Origin: JAKQDH01 sp029558835
GTDB taxonomy: Bacteria; Planctomycetota; Phycisphaerae; UBA1845
Length of the DNA: 64,000 bases
Assembly (NCBI GenBank): GCA_035356615.1
Contig: DAOQSN010000021.1
Coordinates: 29,786-93,785 of the forward strand
Direction: 5' to 3'
Each line of letters starts with the position of its first letter. The stretch's first letter is position 1. The position numbers were made by a program, and so were the translations under genes. Below the pieces are notes generated by a model, which saw only the letters and a program-made list of their open reading frames with translations, was not told the DNA's origin and did no database searches. Below are positions 61,837 through 64,000 of this stretch, in pieces.

Positions 61837-63729
61837 GTGCGGTCGATGCTGGCATTGTTGGAAGAGCGGATGCGGGCAGCGCTGCAGCGGCTGGGCGTTG
61901 AGGCCGATCCGCTCGTGCGCGTAGCGCAGGACGAGCAGTTCGGCGACTACCAGTCCAACTGCGCGATGGGGCTCGCCCGCACGCTCAAGAAGAAGCCGCG
62001 CGACGTGGCGGAAGCGATCATCGAGAGTCTCGACGTGGCGGACTGCTGCGCACCGCCGGAACCGGCCGGGCCGGGTTTCATCAACTTCCGCCTGCGCCCC
62101 GAGTTCCTGGCAACGGAGTTGGCCCGCGTGCCGGTCGCGCCACGGGGCGGCAACGTGCCCAGCGACGCGCGAGCAGACGGTGGGGCGGCTCCTCCCTCTT
62201 GCCTCTTGCCTCTTACCTCTTGCCTCCCGCAACCCGGTGACTCCGCGGATCGGCTGGGCCTGCCCGAAGCGGCCGACCCCCAGGTCGTCGTCGTCGATCT
62301 CTCCAGCCCGAACCTGGCCAAGGAGATGCACGTCGGGCACCTGCGCAGCACGGTGATCGGCGACTGCATCTGCCGCATCCTGGAGTTCGTCGGGCATCAC
62401 GTACATCGGGAGAACCACGTCGGCGACTGGGGCACGCAGTTCGGCATGCTGGTCGCCCATCTGCGGCACGTGCGGCCGGACGTGATCGAGCATCCCGAGC
62501 AGCTCGTCATCAAGAACCTGGAGACGTTCTACGTCGAGGCCAAGGCACACTTTGACGCCGACCCGGCCTTCGCCGAGCAGGCGCGGGCGACCGTGGTCGA
62601 GTTGCAGCAGGGCGACCCGGCCACCCGCCGCATCTGGAAGGCGTTCTGCGACGAATCACTGCGGCACTGCCACGAACTGTACCGGCGGCTGGACGTTTGC
62701 CTCGAAGACCGCGGCGAAAGCTGCTATGCCGACGGCATGGTCGAGGTCATTCGGCGGCTCGAGGAGCAGCGCGCGCAGCACGCGGACGGCCCGGTGCAGG
62801 AGAGCCAAGGCGCGCTGTGTGTGTTCCTGGAAGGCTTCCAGACGCGCGAAGGGACGCCGCTGCCCATGATCGTCCGCAAGCGCGACGGCGGCTTCAATTA
62901 CGCCACGTCGGACCTGGCCACCCTCATTCATCGCATCGAGCAGCTTAAGGCGCAGCGGATCATCTATGTAGTCGGAGTGGCCCAGCGGCAGCACTTCGAG
63001 ATGCTGTTTGCGGCCGCGCGGAGGCTGGGCTGGGCGCCGCCGCAGGTTCGGCTGGAACACTTGGGATTCGGCAATCTGCTGGCGTCCACCGGCCGGCCGT
63101 TCAAGACGCGCGAGGGCGGCACGGTCAAGCTGAAGGACCTGCTGGATGAGGCCGTCGCCCGCGCCCGCCGGGTGGTGGCCGCCCCGGCCGACGAAGAAAG
63201 CGGCACGCCGCGAGCCCTCACCCCAGAGGAGATGGACCGCATCGCGGAGACGGTAGGTCTGGCCGCGGTCAAGTACTTCGATCTGTCGCACGCGTTGACG
63301 ACGGATTACCGTTTCGAGCCGGACATCATGCTGTCGCTGGAGGGCAACACCGCGCCGTACATGCTGTACGCGTACGCGCGGGTGCGGGCGATCGGGCGCA
63401 AAGGCGGCGTGGACTTCACGCAATTGCCGGCCAATGCCCCCCTGCTGCTGGATCACCCGGCCGAGCAGAGGCTCGCGCTGGCGCTCGCCCGCTTCCCCGA
63501 AACGCTGGAGACTGTGGTGCGCGACCTGACGCCGAACACGCTAACGGACTATCTGTACGTGCTCGCCCGGGCGTTCAGTCGGTTTTATGACAAGAAGCTC
63601 GGCGTACCGGTGCTGGCGGCCACGCCGGAGGCGGTGCGCATCTCGCGTTTGCGGCTCTGCGACCTGACCGCCCGGACACTGCGTGTGGGCCTGCACCTCC
63701 TGGGTATCCGCACGCTCGAATACATGTAG
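61837..63729 (+). CDS. argS: Arginyl-tRNA synthetase with low-complexity insertion
   Basis: ArgRS charges tRNA-Arg. The GTG at 61837 has AGGAG 7 nt upstream and is preferred to the ATG at 61846; a longer frame upstream runs through palindrome I. Length is 630 aa. The N-terminal tRNA-binding domain (FGDYQSNCAMGLARTLKKKP) is followed by the HIGH box SSPNLAKEMHVGHLRSTVIG. The KMSKS-equivalent block is TGRPFKTREGGTVKLKDLLD. The DALR-type anticodon-binding end is DLTPNTLTDYLYVLARAFSR. Between the N-domain and the HIGH box a stretch of about 30 residues (GGAAPPSCLLPLTSCLPQ) is coded by a tandem CTCTTGCC repeat and is absent in usual ArgRS. Confidence 0.95.
   Translation: MRSMLALLEERMRAALQRLGVEADPLVRVAQDEQFGDYQSNCAMGLARTLKKKPRDVAEAIIESLDVADCCAPPEPAGPGFINFRLRPEFLATELARVPVAPRGGNVPSDARADGGAAPPSCLLPLTSCLPQPGDSADRLGLPEAADPQVVVVDLSSPNLAKEMHVGHLRSTVIGDCICRILEFVGHHVHRENHVGDWGTQFGMLVAHLRHVRPDVIEHPEQLVIKNLETFYVEAKAHFDADPAFAEQARATVVELQQGDPATRRIWKAFCDESLRHCHELYRRLDVCLEDRGESCYADGMVEVIRRLEEQRAQHADGPVQESQGALCVFLEGFQTREGTPLPMIVRKRDGGFNYATSDLATLIHRIEQLKAQRIIYVVGVAQRQHFEMLFAAARRLGWAPPQVRLEHLGFGNLLASTGRPFKTREGGTVKLKDLLDEAVARARRVVAAPADEESGTPRALTPEEMDRIAETVGLAAVKYFDLSHALTTDYRFEPDIMLSLEGNTAPYMLYAYARVRAIGRKGGVDFTQLPANAPLLLDHPAEQRLALALARFPETLETVVRDLTPNTLTDYLYVLARAFSRFYDKKLGVPVLAATPEAVRISRLRLCDLTARTLRVGLHLLGIRTLEYM
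62191..62229 (+). repeat. CTCTTGCC tandem repeat inside argS
   Basis: Units CCTCTTGC, CTCTTGCC, TCTTACCT and CTTGCCTC follow one another and code SCLLPLTSCLP within the linker before the HIGH box. The frame stays open through the repeat. Confidence 0.8.
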
Positions 63730-63779
63730 CCCAGCCCCTCGGCGCGGGTCAGGCGGAGGGAAGGGCGCACTGTGGGAAC

Positions 63780-63960
63780 AGCGAAGTGCGAATAGCGAGT
63801 AGCGAATAAGGGGGGGCACCGGCCCCGAGCGAGAGCGAGCAGCCCCTCCGCGCCCGGGCGAAGGCGAGCGGATGCCCTCCGAGCCCGAGCGGAAGCGGGC
63901 GGGCATGCAACGCCGTGCACCCCCGGAGGGGGTGCAGGTCGGTAGCCCAGGGCTTCCCAA
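63780..63960. repeat. Low-complexity repeats at the right edge
   Basis: A GCGAATAGCGAGTAGCGAAT tandem stretch (63795-63812) is followed by units of GAGCGAGAGCGAGCAG and GAGCCCGAGCGGAAGCGGGC type, then CACCCCCGGAGGGGGTG. The same GAGCCCGAGCGGAAGCG unit occurs at 54808 and in altered form at 38638. No gene is supported from 63730 to the window end. Confidence 0.7.
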
Positions 63961-64000
63961 CTTTTCGCGCCAGGCTGCACAGGCTTGACTGTAAAGCATT

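Overview
The window is a high-GC chromosomal segment that most resembles a planctomycete, probably of the Phycisphaerae or a related uncultured lineage. The evidence is indirect: a secreted protein ending in dockerin-like DxDxDGDxDLxD repeats, a thrombospondin-type-3 protein with an IPTL-CTERM-like tail, several small zinc-ribbon proteins, many TPR and hypothetical secreted proteins, and intergenic DNA crowded with dispersed palindromic repeats. No rRNA, tRNA, CRISPR array, prophage or intact transposase was recognised. About 55 genes are called; both window ends are open, and the first gene is cut by the left edge.

Layout. 1-7 kb (minus strand): TerC/Alx-type membrane protein, CorA, a secreted thioredoxin-fold protein, MutY, a small zinc-ribbon membrane protein and a surface protein. 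7.2-10.4 kb (plus): an oxidative-stress group of Fur/PerR-type repressor, di-haem cytochrome c peroxidase-like protein and rubrerythrin. 10.7-23.1 kb (minus): YebC, a 1146-aa TPR lipoprotein, then a translation/transcription operon read nusA, infB, zinc-ribbon membrane protein, DUF503, rbfA, HhH-GPD protein. It is driven by a good sigma70-type promoter with a terminator inside its long leader. 23.4-28 kb (plus): a secreted hydrolase-like protein, an FHA-GAF-PP2C signalling protein and IspH. 28.1-37.2 kb (minus): a carbohydrate cluster with a GH13-like protein that has lost its catalytic residues, a DUF2961/GH172 protein, two sugar ABC permeases, a binding lipoprotein and an MFS transporter. 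37.4-45.8 kb: RlmI-type methyltransferase, the lon-hsp20 operon divergent from panB, a bifunctional-nuclease-domain protein, an arabinokinase-like GHMP kinase and a HAD phosphatase.

45.8-48.5 kb carries a ParA-like ATPase overlapping an AlbA_2/HATPase protein, a small TPR gene and then a coiled-coil membrane protein. 49.7-54.6 kb is motility related: PilT, a lone flagellin and an HDOD protein. 54.9-57.2 kb is a TPP riboswitch and thiC. 57.3-59.0 kb is a compact three-gene cassette led by a TIGR04255 protein. It is followed by two secreted or envelope hypotheticals and argS, which carries a low-complexity repeat inside its coding sequence.

The most distinctive structure is a dispersed bipartite palindrome. 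Nine full or partial copies share inverted ends GGGTGGCATG/CATGCCACCC, and some are bordered by an outer CAACAGGGAAAC/GTTTCCCTGTTG pair. The copies sit almost entirely between genes, and several run into neighbouring reading frames, so start codons there are ambiguous. At least two other repeat families and two MITE-like inverted repeats add to this. Three genes (the FHA protein, rlmI, panB) have a -10-like hexamer 7-8 nt before the ATG and no Shine-Dalgarno sequence, which suggests leaderless transcripts.
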